Source of the DNA: CAVVPY01 sp963750295
GTDB taxonomy: Bacteria > Actinomycetota > Actinomycetes > Mycobacteriales > Jatrophihabitantaceae
Assembly (NCBI GenBank): GCA_963750295.1
Contig: CAVVPY010000008.1
Span: 1-64,000, forward strand
DNA length: 64,000 nt
Direction: 5' to 3'
This document shows, one piece after another, positions 16,882 to 24,823 of the stretch (position 1 is the first letter of the stretch; every line of letters begins with the position of its first letter). The notes beneath the pieces are model-generated. The model was not told the DNA's origin. It did no database searches and saw only the letters and a program-made list of their open reading frames with translations. Both the position numbers and the translations under genes were made by a program.

Positions 16882-17679
16882 GTGACAGTGGCGCAATTCA
16901 ACCCGCCGCCGGCCCTGCTCGGCGACCTGGCTCACCGCTGGGGCCTGCGCCTCGGGCCGCGGCTCGAGCACGACGGAGTGCTCGCCTGGGTCGCCCGGGC
17001 GTGGCGGGCGGACGGGTCGTGCGTGCTCAAGGTCACCAGGCAGCACGACGAGGGTGCGCACGAGGCGGACGGGCTGCGCGCGTGGGACGGCAACGGCACG
17101 GTCCGGCTGCTGACGCACTGGTCGGACGGGACGACGTCGGCGCTTCTGCTCGAGGACTGCGTCCCGGGCGACCCGCTCAGCGCGGTACCGGCCGACGAGC
17201 AGGACGTGGTGCTGGCCGGGCTGCTGCGGCGGCTCTGGGTACCTGCGCCCGTCGGCGGCCCGTTTCGCCCGCTCGGGCAGCTGTGCGCGCGGTGGGCGGA
17301 CGAGGCGGCGGCCCGGTTGCCTGATTCGGCGCTGGTCCGGGACGGGCTCACGCTGTTGCGGACGCTGCCCGACTCGGCGCCCCGGACGGTGCTGCTCGCG
17401 ACCGACCTGCACGCGGGCAACGTCCTGTCCGCGCAGCGCGAGCCGTGGCTGGTCATCGATCCGAAGCCCTACGTCGGGGACCCGCACTACGACCCGGTGC
17501 AGCACCTGCTCAACCATCCCGACCGGCTGCGGGCCGATCCGGTCGCACTCGTTGACCGGATGGCCGGGCTGCTCGACCTGGACGCGTCGCGGCTGCGCCG
17601 GTGGCTGTTCGCGCGGTGTGTGCAGGAGTCGGTCGACCAGCCCTACCTCGCCGCGGTGGCCGCCACGCTCGCCGGGTGA
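16882..17679 (+). CDS. APH(6)/hydroxyurea-type small-molecule kinase
   Basis: A 265-residue kinase-like protein. The catalytic loop reads LLATDLHAGNVLSA (Asp, His, Asn) and the metal-binding segment is WLVIDPKPYVGDPHYDPVQHLLN, a signature of the streptomycin 6-phosphotransferase/hydroxyurea kinase family (PF04655). The lysine expected in the N-lobe is in CVLKVTR. Real substrates of chromosomal members are mostly unknown, so antibiotic resistance should not be assumed. It is divergent from thyA with a 23-base gap and ends just before a pair of 53-bp palindromes. Confidence 0.85.
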   Translation: MTVAQFNPPPALLGDLAHRWGLRLGPRLEHDGVLAWVARAWRADGSCVLKVTRQHDEGAHEADGLRAWDGNGTVRLLTHWSDGTTSALLLEDCVPGDPLSAVPADEQDVVLAGLLRRLWVPAPVGGPFRPLGQLCARWADEAAARLPDSALVRDGLTLLRTLPDSAPRTVLLATDLHAGNVLSAQREPWLVIDPKPYVGDPHYDPVQHLLNHPDRLRADPVALVDRMAGLLDLDASRLRRWLFARCVQESVDQPYLAAVAATLAG

Positions 17680-17795
17680 TTTCCCCGCTAGTGACCGGTT
17701 TGGGTGGACGCAACCGACCACACGCGGGGAAAGGACCGCGGGTTTCCCCGCTAGTGGCCGGTTTGGACGGCCGCAACCGACCACTAGCGGGGAAA
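17680..17795. repeat. Two 53-bp palindromic modules, 63-bp period
   Basis: Copies at 17680-17732 and 17743-17795 are separated by a 10-base linker. Each starts TTTCCCCGCTAGTG and ends CGGGGAAA. The second is an almost perfect hairpin: 21-base arms with one mismatch around an 11-base loop. They fill the gap between two convergent genes (kinase and M1 peptidase), so they could act as a terminator. The same module occurs three times at 43437-43615. Confidence 0.95.
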
Positions 17796-17803
17796 AGTCC
17801 GGG

Positions 17804-19204
17804 TCAGCTGTACGGCTTGCCGTGCCGATAGAGCCACTGGTGGAAGAAGCCGGTCAGGTCGCGGCCCGAAATCCGGGCCGCATACGCGGTGAACTCATCC
17901 ACGGTCGCGTTGTTGTACGCGTGGACGCGCACCCAGCCACGCATGATCCGGAAGAACACCGGGTCGCCCACCCGCTGGCGCAGCGCCTGGAGCGTCCCGG
18001 CGCCCCGCTCGTACACCGAGTCGGCAAAGATCTCGGCACCGCTGCCAGGGTTGCCGGGGGGCGGGTTCCACACCCCGGCGTCGGCGGGCCGGCTCATCAG
18101 GCGGGCAAGCCGCTCGGCGGCGGTCTGGCCCCCCGTGTGCTCGTCCCATAACCAGTCCGAGAACTCCGCGAAGCCCTCGTTGAGCCAGATGTCGCGCCAC
18201 CGGAGCAGGGTCACGTCGTCGCCGTACCACTGGTGCGCGAGCTCGTGCGCCAGCGTCAGCTCGTCCGGCGCGCTGTCGAAGACCGGCCGGGTCGCGGTCT
18301 CGAGCGCATACCCGACCCGCGGCGCGTAGTCGACGATCGCACCGACGCTCTCGAACGGGTACGGCCCGTAGACGCTGCTGAAGTAGTCGACCATCGCCGG
18401 CAACTTGGCCAGGACGGGCGTCGACGCCGCCTGCTGTGACGGGTCGACCGCGTTGATATACGGCACGCCGCCACCGGTGGTGCCGAAATCGAGGTTGAAC
18501 CGGCCCACCGTCGCGGTCACGAGATAGCTGGACACCGGCGTGTTCAGCGCCCAGTTCCAGGTGACCCGGTCGCCCCTGGTCCGCGTGCCGAGCAGCCGCC
18601 CGTTCGACACGGCGGTGAGCCCGGCCGGCACAGTGACCGACACGCGGTAGGTCGCCTTGTCGTACGGGCTGTCGTTGACCGGGAACCAGCTCGGCGAGCC
18701 CTGCGGCTCGGACGCCACGAACGCGCCGTCCTGGGTCGGCGTCCACCCGTCGAGCGACCCGTCCGGATCGATCACCGGCGCCACCACGCCGCCATATGAG
18801 ACGTGGACGGTGAACCCATCGCCCGCCGCCAGCGGAGCAGCCGGGAAGACGACCAGTTCCTGCACCTTGCTGGCCGGCTGGGCGAAGCGGGCCGCCGCAC
18901 CGTCGACCATCACGGACGTGACGTGCATCCGGCGGCGCAGATCGAGATCGAAGCGGCCCAGGTCCTGCGTCGCCCGCGCGCGAATGGTGGCCGCACCGGT
19001 GAGCTGGTGCCCGTCCGGGACGTAGCCGACCCTGAGCGTGTAGCTCGACACGTCGTAGCCACCGTTGCCCTGGCGGGGGAAGTACGGGTCGCCGCCACCC
19101 TGCGCGCCGACGCCGGCGGGAGCCGCCACCGCCGCTGCCGTCCCGGCTGCCACCAGCGCGAGGCCGGTCACCGCAATCGCGATCTTTCGAGAACGTCGGA
19201 TCAT
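17804..19204 (-). CDS. Secreted M1-family zinc metallopeptidase
   Basis: A 466-residue protein from ATG 19204 with a signal peptide (RRSRKIAIAVTGLALVAAGTA). The M1 fold shows the N-terminal beta domain and the zinc site HELAHQWYGDD followed by WLNEGFAEF (third ligand Glu). The exopeptidase G-x-M-E-N motif is replaced by GYALETATR (Glu retained). The C-terminal ERAP-like domain is absent, as in short secreted actinobacterial members. It is expected to cleave peptides outside the cell. Confidence 0.9.
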   Translation of the reverse strand: MIRRSRKIAIAVTGLALVAAGTAAAVAAPAGVGAQGGGDPYFPRQGNGGYDVSSYTLRVGYVPDGHQLTGAATIRARATQDLGRFDLDLRRRMHVTSVMVDGAAARFAQPASKVQELVVFPAAPLAAGDGFTVHVSYGGVVAPVIDPDGSLDGWTPTQDGAFVASEPQGSPSWFPVNDSPYDKATYRVSVTVPAGLTAVSNGRLLGTRTRGDRVTWNWALNTPVSSYLVTATVGRFNLDFGTTGGGVPYINAVDPSQQAASTPVLAKLPAMVDYFSSVYGPYPFESVGAIVDYAPRVGYALETATRPVFDSAPDELTLAHELAHQWYGDDVTLLRWRDIWLNEGFAEFSDWLWDEHTGGQTAAERLARLMSRPADAGVWNPPPGNPGSGAEIFADSVYERGAGTLQALRQRVGDPVFFRIMRGWVRVHAYNNATVDEFTAYAARISGRDLTGFFHQWLYRHGKPYS

Positions 19205-19314
19205 GCTTTCATCGAAGCACGACGCGAGCTGGACCTTGTCAGCCGGTTCGGGGCCAGGCCACTTGTTGCGAACAGGGCTGGTGCTTCCCATACCGACGAG
19301 CTGCTCGTACGTGG

Positions 19315-20102
19315 TTGGTCGCGCTCGCCCTCACCGGGGTTGCGGCAGCAACCACCTCGCCCGCATCCGCCGCCGTCCGGCCGAGTGACCGGACGGCGAG
19401 CCAGTCGAGCAGCGGACCCGTCCGGCCGGCCGCAGCCGCATCGGGCAGCGGCGCGTGCACGTGGTACGTCTACGGGATGCGGTCGTACTACCGCATCGGG
19501 GGCGCACCGATGCACCTCACGGCGCATGGCAGGTGTCGCTACACCGACAACTGGGCCGTGACCGTCAATCTGCACGACGCTGCGACCCACACCTCGGTCC
19601 CCGGTACGAGCAGGCACTTCCAGGGCTGCACCGCCGCGTTCTACGACGAGAACACGCGCAGATGCACGCTTATGGACGATGAATCGATCAGCTACCCGTT
19701 GATGCTGCGGCGCACGCTCACCGTAACCACGCCCGGCGACTACGTGACCCACTACCGGGACGGCGTGGCCGAGAACTATTACCAGGACTACCTCGCCGAC
19801 TCGCTCTGGCAGAACACGTTCACCGCGAAGTTCTCGACGAGGACCGAGCTGGGCGTCACCCGGTCGGGTCGGTACGTGACCTTCCACGCGCTCGCGACGC
19901 ACTACTCCACCGTGACCCATACTTTCCGGCCGTCCACGTCTGCGTCGCTGAAGCTGCAGCGGTTCATCGACGGGCAGTGGGTCATGTGGCGGACGATGAC
20001 CACGAACTCTGACGCACCGCGGCGATGCGCTCGCAGCAGCCGAAGGTGTTCGACTACCGGGCCGTGCTCGCACCGACCGCGACCCGATGGTGTGGCCGCT
20101 AA
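19315..20102 (+). pseudogene. Secreted beta-sandwich protein of unknown function, one frameshift
   Basis: The N-terminus is a signal peptide (LVALALTGVAAATTSPASA); the open frame extends upstream through RRAARTW, so the true start is uncertain and TTG 19315 is a placeholder. Two beta-rich repeats follow. The second (VTRSGRYVTFHALATHYST ... LQRFIDGQWVMWRTMTTNSD) has the look of the Ig-like repeats of secreted actinobacterial wall proteins. Near 20015 one base appears missing; correcting it gives AMRSQQPKVFDYRAVLAPTA and a natural stop at 20102, overlapping the convergent toxin gene. Four cysteines could form disulfides. Confidence 0.6.
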
Positions 20103-20464
20103 ACCAGCCAGTCCTCGTCGGGACGGTCCGTCACGTCGAGCGCCACGAGCCACTCGGATAACGCCGTGACGATGGTGGCTGCTCGACGCCCGGTCCCACG
20201 CGGGAACCGGTTCGGCGGCACGAGCAGCAGCCGCGCTGCCGGATCACCCGCGGCGTAGGCACGCTGCAGCAACGGACGGAAGTCCTTGATGTTCTCGGTG
20301 ACAATTCGACGATCGCCTTCAGCAGCACGACGGAAGACCTCCGCATCGGGTTGCGCACGCAGATCGGCGTCGGCCACGACCGCGACCACGTCGTACCCAG
20401 CGGCTCGCAACTCCACTGCGATCGCATCCGAGTAGTGCTCGTCGAGCAGGAGCCGTTCGCTCAC
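20099..20464 (-). CDS. DUF5615 PIN-like toxin
   Basis: A 121-residue PIN-like protein. It starts VSERLLLDEHYSDAIAVELR with the conserved acidic residue in LLLDEH, and has DAEVFRRAAEGDRRIVTENIKDF, the second acidic cluster of DUF5615/Mut7-C proteins. These act as the RNase toxins of VapBC45-like pairs. GTG 20464 overlaps the antitoxin stop (GTGA), which fixes the start; the open frame upstream belongs to the antitoxin region. Confidence 0.85.
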   Translation of the reverse strand: MSERLLLDEHYSDAIAVELRAAGYDVVAVVADADLRAQPDAEVFRRAAEGDRRIVTENIKDFRPLLQRAYAAGDPAARLLLVPPNRFPRGTGRRAATIVTALSEWLVALDVTDRPDEDWLV

Positions 20465-20883
20465 GCAAGCAGGCGTTGCCGCGCGCGCCACGCCTCGAAC
20501 GCCTCCGTCGCAGCCCGCTCGTTGTCGGCGATCTGCGCGTCGATCTCGCCCGGGAACGACCCGTAATACTCCAACGCCAACTGAACCTGAGCCGGTGACA
20601 GCGTCATCTCGGCTGCCACGATGTCGATCGCCCGCTTCTCGTCCTTCGCAGTGGACGCCCGAACGGCAGAGATGACTTCCCAGACATCTGGACCGGCAAC
20701 AAGCACTGCACGCCGGCCGGACGGGCCGTCTCGAAACACGATCCCCGGGTGTTCTTGGCTGCGAAGGCCTTCATCGACCAGCCGTTGGGCCAGGCCGGAA
20801 GGGGTGGAGTCCTGCAACCCGGCCCGACGCCGCAGCCGTTCAAGCAGCGCGGCGTCGAACCGGATCGACAGCGGACTCGTCAT
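20461..20883 (-). CDS. Antitoxin of the DUF433/DUF5615 pair
   Basis: A 140-residue protein. Residues 1-45 (LSIRFDAALLERLRRRAG, LAQRLVDEGLR) look like a ribbon-helix-helix DNA-binding domain. The middle EHPGIVFRDGPSGRRAVLVAGPDVWEVI and the tail LSPAQVQLALEYYGSFPGEIDA match the DUF433 type that partners DUF5615 toxins. It should block the RNase and repress the operon through the palindrome directly upstream of its ATG. Confidence 0.85.
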   Translation of the reverse strand: MTSPLSIRFDAALLERLRRRAGLQDSTPSGLAQRLVDEGLRSQEHPGIVFRDGPSGRRAVLVAGPDVWEVISAVRASTAKDEKRAIDIVAAEMTLSPAQVQLALEYYGSFPGEIDAQIADNERAATEAFEAWRARQRLLA

Positions 20884-20900
20884 GCGCTACATCGTAGCGC
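20884..20900. promoter_or_regulatory. Antitoxin operator candidate
   Basis: GCGCTAC and GTAGCGC flank ATC, forming a perfect 7+3+7 palindrome immediately upstream of the antitoxin ATG at 20883. Its size and position suit autorepression by the RHH domain. Confidence 0.65.
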
Positions 20901-20907
20901 AGTGGTC

Positions 20908-20930
20908 CTGACGGGAACACAATCACACAC
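20908..20930. repeat. Left copy of a short repeat bounding the accessory cassette
   Basis: The stretch CTGACGGGAACACAATCACA followed by CAC is nearly the same as CTGACGGGACACGATCACAC at 27702-27721. The left copy lies just upstream of the orphan recombinase-type HTH gene; the right copy is half of an inverted repeat 6.8 kb away. Confidence 0.6.
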
Positions 20931-20943
20931 CCGGGAGGCGATC

Positions 20944-21195
20944 ATGTCCCTGATTCGACGGACCGCCCGCGGGGCCGACGGGGATGTACGGCCCGCCTCG
21001 GCACGACGACTCCAGGTGCGACTGGCGGATCCTGACGTCGCTCAACTCGTGATCAACTACCAAGCAGGTGCTCCAACCACGGAGTTGGCGAATCAATTCG
21101 GTGTCCACCGCAACACCGTTCAACGGCTGCTCAAACGGGAAGGCGTCGTCCTTCGATGTGGTGCATCCGCGGCAACCGAGCATCCCCTCGGGTGA
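20944..21195 (+). CDS. Orphan HTH protein like the C-terminus of a serine recombinase
   Basis: An 83-residue protein. Residues 25-68 (RLQVRLADPDVAQLVINYQ, then TTELANQFGVHRNTVQRLLK) match the HTH that ends Hin/resolvase-type serine recombinases, but the catalytic domain is missing. The ATG has GGGAGG five bases upstream, so it looks like a gene in its own right, though it may be a recombinase remnant. It follows a repeat related to the one near 27.7 kb, which may be the site it binds. Confidence 0.6.
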   Translation: MSLIRRTARGADGDVRPASARRLQVRLADPDVAQLVINYQAGAPTTELANQFGVHRNTVQRLLKREGVVLRCGASAATEHPLG

Positions 21196-21224
21196 GCCCC
21201 GGGTGATGCTCGGTCCGCGCGCCC

Positions 21225-22475
21225 TCATTCGCGTTCTGGGGTCGGGTTCTTCGGCGCTTCGAGCGAGCTGGCGATAAGGGTTGCGAGCGCGATGAAGGCT
21301 GCGACGATACCGAGCGCGTGCTGGATGGTGCTGATCGAGCCGAGAAAGCCGATTACGGGCGGGCCGCCGAGGAAGGCCAGCTGCCCGATGCCGGACACGA
21401 CGCTGACCCGTGCAGCTGCCGTTCGGGGGTCGTCGGCCGCGGCGCTGAGACCGACGGGATATCCGAGACATGCTCCGACGCCCCACAGCAGCGTGCCGGC
21501 GAACGCCAGCGGCGCCCACGGGCTCAGGACGAACAGCAGTAGCCCGACGAGCGCGAGGACGGCGAGAGCGCGGATGGTCGGCGTTCGGCCGAACCGGTTG
21601 AGCAGCATCGGGCCCATCCATCGTCCGATCGTCATCGCGGACAGGAACGCCGCGTAGGCGAGGGTGGCCACCACAGCTGGAGCGTGGTGGTCGTCGATCA
21701 GTGCCACACCGATCCAGTCGTTGCCGGTGCCTTCGGCGAAGGCGAACGCGAACACGACCAGGCCGATGAGCAGCGTCCGTCGTTCTATCCACCGCCTCGG
21801 GACGGTCGGTTGCCGAGACTCGGACGCGACGCTCCCAGAGTCGTCGTCGACGTCTGGAAGGAACGCACGTACCGAGACGGGAACGATGCAGACGGCCAAC
21901 GACGAGATGATCAGGAAATGGGCCGTGACCGGCACATCGAGCGCGACCATGCCAGCGCCGAGCAACGCGCCAGCGACGGTGCCGATACTGAAACCAGCAT
22001 GGAAGCGGGGCATGATCGCCCGGCCCAACTGTCGCTCCACGGTCGCACCCTGCACGTTCATCCCGACTGCCCACGCCGCCAACGCGAATCCGAACAGGAA
22101 GAGCCCGACGACCACCGGCACGACTCCGTAGTGATAGCCGATACCGACCAGACTCAACGAAGCCGCGGCCACGACAGACATCACCGTCACCGCGAACCGG
22201 GTACCGGACCGGTGGATCACTACACCGGCGACAGGTAGCGCGATCAGCGACCCAGCAGCAATCGCAAGGAGCACTAAGCCCAGATCGGCCGCACTCAAAC
22301 CGAGCTGGGTGCGCACCTGCGGTATCCGTGAAACCCAGGTCGCGAACATCGCCCCGGCGGCGACAAACGCGACGAAAGTTGATCGTCGCGCTTGCATGGC
22401 TGGATCAGCGTCAGCGTGCAGGTCCCTTCTCTGCGCGCCGTTTTTCAGCTTGCAGTCGGGCACCTGCGCGGTCAT
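21225..22475 (-). CDS. MFS transporter (YbjJ/FucP-like group)
   Basis: A 416-residue, 12-helix major facilitator. It has the first-loop RSGTRF segment after helix 2 and a central loop rich in Asp/Ser (VDDDSGSVASESRQ). The FATWVSRIPQVRTQLGLS start is characteristic of the YbjJ-like MFS group, whose substrates are mostly unknown. AAGGAG seven bases before ATG 22475 decides the start, although the first helix begins only near residue 33. It is divergent from a TetR gene with a shared operator. Confidence 0.88.
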   Translation of the reverse strand: MTAQVPDCKLKNGAQRRDLHADADPAMQARRSTFVAFVAAGAMFATWVSRIPQVRTQLGLSAADLGLVLLAIAAGSLIALPVAGVVIHRSGTRFAVTVMSVVAAASLSLVGIGYHYGVVPVVVGLFLFGFALAAWAVGMNVQGATVERQLGRAIMPRFHAGFSIGTVAGALLGAGMVALDVPVTAHFLIISSLAVCIVPVSVRAFLPDVDDDSGSVASESRQPTVPRRWIERRTLLIGLVVFAFAFAEGTGNDWIGVALIDDHHAPAVVATLAYAAFLSAMTIGRWMGPMLLNRFGRTPTIRALAVLALVGLLLFVLSPWAPLAFAGTLLWGVGACLGYPVGLSAAADDPRTAAARVSVVSGIGQLAFLGGPPVIGFLGSISTIQHALGIVAAFIALATLIASSLEAPKNPTPERE

Positions 22476-22572
22476 GCCGAAACTCCTTCGGTTGAGGCGT
22501 GCACCGCGTCGACCAACGCGGTCCGCAGTAGGGAGCGGAGCACTTCGGGTCCGTCAGCGTCTGTACGAACTA

Positions 22573-22586
22573 TAACCGATCGGTTA
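22573..22586. promoter_or_regulatory. TetR operator candidate
   Basis: TAACCGATCGGTTA is a perfect 14-bp palindrome in the 142-base gap between the MFS and TetR genes. Its position allows one repressor dimer to control both divergent promoters, the classic TetR arrangement. Confidence 0.8.
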
Positions 22587-22617
22587 GTTTTGAGCAACGC
22601 CATGAAAGGATCGCGGT

Positions 22618-23310
22618 ATGCCGGACAGTGGGACGATCAGCACCAGGGGCCCGTACCGGACAGGATTGCGTCGGCGCGAGCAGCTCATCGCTGTGGCAAC
22701 GACGGTGTTCGCCGAACACGGTTACGCCGGAGGATCCATCCGCACCATCGCCGAGCAGGCCGGCGTCTCACACGCCACGCTCATCCAGCACTTCGGCAGC
22801 AAGGAAGGACTTCTCACCGCGGTCCTGGAGGAATGGGACCGCCGGACCGTCGCCGATGGGCTCGTCGACGCCGGCGGCCTGGACTACTTCCGCCGCCTGC
22901 CCGAGGTCATGACCGCCCATCAGGAAAATCGAGGCCTGCTCGAGCTGTTCACCACCATCGCCGCCGAGGCCTCCAGCCCCTCCCACCCGGCCCGCGCCTT
23001 CATCGAGCAGCGCTACGCCCGCAACCTCGCAACCCTCGCCGGCCACCTGCGCACAGCCATCGACGCCGGCGACGTCGCGCCGATGACCGACACCGAGATT
23101 CAGATCGAGGTCCGACTGCTGACCGCCGCGATGGACGGCATCGGGCTCCAGTGGCTTCTCGACCCGTCGACCGACGTCATGAACACTGTCGCGACCTGCG
23201 TCGAGCGCGCCATCGCAGCGTGGCGCGCACCGCGCCGTCCTCGATTCAGGATCCGACCTGCCGACGTGGGAAGTCACATCACGGGACGCAACGACACCAC
23301 AAGAGGTTGA
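22618..23310 (+). CDS. TetR-family transcriptional regulator
   Basis: A 230-residue regulator. The N-terminal HTH reads RREQLIAVATTVFAEHGYAG followed by SIRTIAEQAGVSHATLIQHFGSKEGLL, the TetR signature. The C-terminal half is helical and would bind a small ligand. It is divergent from the MFS exporter with a 14-bp palindrome between them, so it most likely represses that exporter and itself. The last 25 residues are basic and may extend past the conserved fold. Confidence 0.92.
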   Translation: MPDSGTISTRGPYRTGLRRREQLIAVATTVFAEHGYAGGSIRTIAEQAGVSHATLIQHFGSKEGLLTAVLEEWDRRTVADGLVDAGGLDYFRRLPEVMTAHQENRGLLELFTTIAAEASSPSHPARAFIEQRYARNLATLAGHLRTAIDAGDVAPMTDTEIQIEVRLLTAAMDGIGLQWLLDPSTDVMNTVATCVERAIAAWRAPRRPRFRIRPADVGSHITGRNDTTRG

Positions 23311-23365
23311 GCGCGATCGGCAGGTCGAGACGTCAGCTCGTGATTGCCGGTGCTCTTGCTCCGAC

Positions 23366-23764
23366 TCAGAACGCGGCGTACTCCTCGTCGGTGACGTGCT
23401 CGAGCCAGGTGACGACCTGACCGTCTTCGTCGGCTTCCTGCATGGCGATGTGCGCCATGAACCGGTCTGGGGTGGCGCCGTGCCAGTGCTCTTCGCCGGG
23501 TTCGATGTAGACGACATCGCCGGGTCGGATCTCGGTGACCTCGCCGCCGCGTCGTGACACGAGGCCGATCCCGTCGGTGACGTAAAGGGTCTGCCCCCTG
23601 GGGTGGGTGTGCCAGGCGGTGCGGGCGCCGGGGGCGAAGCGCACGTGGGCACACCCGATCGCGGTGTCGTTGTCGGGGTTCCTCACGGTGTCGATGAGGA
23701 CGTCGCCAGTGAACCAGTCGACGGGACCGCGGGCGGTGTCTCCGCCGCTCTTGGTGAACCTCAT
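23366..23764 (-). CDS. Cupin-domain protein
   Basis: A 132-residue single cupin. Motif 1 is ARTAWHTHPRGQTLYVTDG (His, His, Gln/Glu) and motif 2 is GDVVYIEPGEEHWHGATP (His). Small cupins of this type include hydroxynitrile lyase-like and carboxymuconolactone-pathway proteins; the substrate cannot be told. The ATG overlaps the stop of the alcohol dehydrogenase by four bases (ATGA), so the two probably act on one compound. Confidence 0.85.
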   Translation of the reverse strand: MRFTKSGGDTARGPVDWFTGDVLIDTVRNPDNDTAIGCAHVRFAPGARTAWHTHPRGQTLYVTDGIGLVSRRGGEVTEIRPGDVVYIEPGEEHWHGATPDRFMAHIAMQEADEDGQVVTWLEHVTDEEYAAF

Positions 23765-24783
23765 GGCCGCAGCAGCGCCTTGATCGCGCGCCGTTCGTCC
23801 ATGGCCCGGTATCCCTCGGCGACGTCGGCGAGCGGGAGGTCGAGGTCGAAGACGAGGCCGGGGTCGATCGCGCCGGTGAGGATGCGGTCGATGAGGTCGG
23901 GCAGGAACCGGCGCACGGGTGCGGGTCCGCCGTGCAGGTGGACGCCGGAGAAGAACAATTCGTCCCCGGGCAGCGTGACGTCGTGGGAGACGCCGACGTA
24001 GCCGACGTGTCCGCCGGGGCGGGTGGAGCGGATCGCCTGCATCATCGACTCCTGGGTGCCGACCGCTTCGATGACGCTGTGTGCGCCGTAGCCGTTGGTC
24101 ATGTCCTTGATGCGAGCAACGCCCTCGTCGCCGCGTTCGGTGACGATGTCGGTGGCGCCGAGGTGCCGGGCGAGGTTCTGGCGGTCCTCGTGGCGGCTGA
24201 AAGCGATGATCCTTTCGGCGCCGAGTTCGCGGGCAGCGAGGACGCCGAGCAGGCCGACGGCGCCGTCGCCGACGACGGCTACGGTCTTGCCGGGTCCTGC
24301 CTCGGCGGCGACGGCCGCGAACCAGCCGGTGCCGAGCACGTCCGAGGCGGCGAGCAGGGATGGGACGTACTTGTCGTCGGGGACCTCAGTGGACGCGACG
24401 AGGGTGCCATCGGCGAGCGGGATGCGGGCGTACTCGGCCTGGGTCCCGATCGCTCCCATGAGTTCGGCGTGGATGCAGCGGGATTGGTAGCCGGCCTGAC
24501 AGATTTCACAGGTGTTGTCGGAGGCGAAGAAGGACCCGACGACGAACTGGCCGCGGGTGAGCGTGTGCACGTCGCTGCCGACTTCCTCGACGATGCCGAC
24601 GTACTCGTGTCCCATCGGCGCAAGACCGTCCATGGCCTCGATGCCGCGGTAGGGCCACAGGTCTGACCCGCACACACAGGTGGCGGCGAGCTTGATGATC
24701 GCGTCGGTCGGTTTCTCGATCCGCGGGTCAGGTCGGGTGTCCAGGCGTACGTCGCCCGGCGCATGCAGCACTGCACCTTGCAT
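23761..24783 (-). CDS. Zinc-dependent alcohol dehydrogenase (MDR family)
   Basis: A 340-residue MDR enzyme. Catalytic zinc ligands are in CVCGSDLWPYRG and GHEYVG. The structural-zinc lobe is reduced to CEICQAGYQSRC with three cysteines. The Rossmann motif is VAVVGDGAVGLLGVLAA. It oxidises or reduces an alcohol/aldehyde with NAD(P). AAGGAG lies seven bases before ATG 24783. With the cupin downstream and an XRE regulator 40 bases upstream on the same strand, it looks like a small catabolic or detoxification unit. Confidence 0.92.
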   Translation of the reverse strand: MQGAVLHAPGDVRLDTRPDPRIEKPTDAIIKLAATCVCGSDLWPYRGIEAMDGLAPMGHEYVGIVEEVGSDVHTLTRGQFVVGSFFASDNTCEICQAGYQSRCIHAELMGAIGTQAEYARIPLADGTLVASTEVPDDKYVPSLLAASDVLGTGWFAAVAAEAGPGKTVAVVGDGAVGLLGVLAARELGAERIIAFSRHEDRQNLARHLGATDIVTERGDEGVARIKDMTNGYGAHSVIEAVGTQESMMQAIRSTRPGGHVGYVGVSHDVTLPGDELFFSGVHLHGGPAPVRRFLPDLIDRILTGAIDPGLVFDLDLPLADVAEGYRAMDERRAIKALLRP

Positions 24784-24823
24784 GACTTATCTCCTTCGTT
24801 CAGGGTGTGCGGGTGATGCCGAC

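Noticed and set aside
16882..17679. Streptomycin resistance gene
   Set aside because: The fold is APH(6)/hydroxyurea kinase-like, but it is a chromosomal gene beside thyA with no sign of transfer, so resistance is not supported.
17680..17795. CRISPR array
   Set aside because: The repeats are themselves palindromes, and the 10-base linkers are nearly the same in each copy; CRISPR spacers are longer and different, and no cas gene is present.
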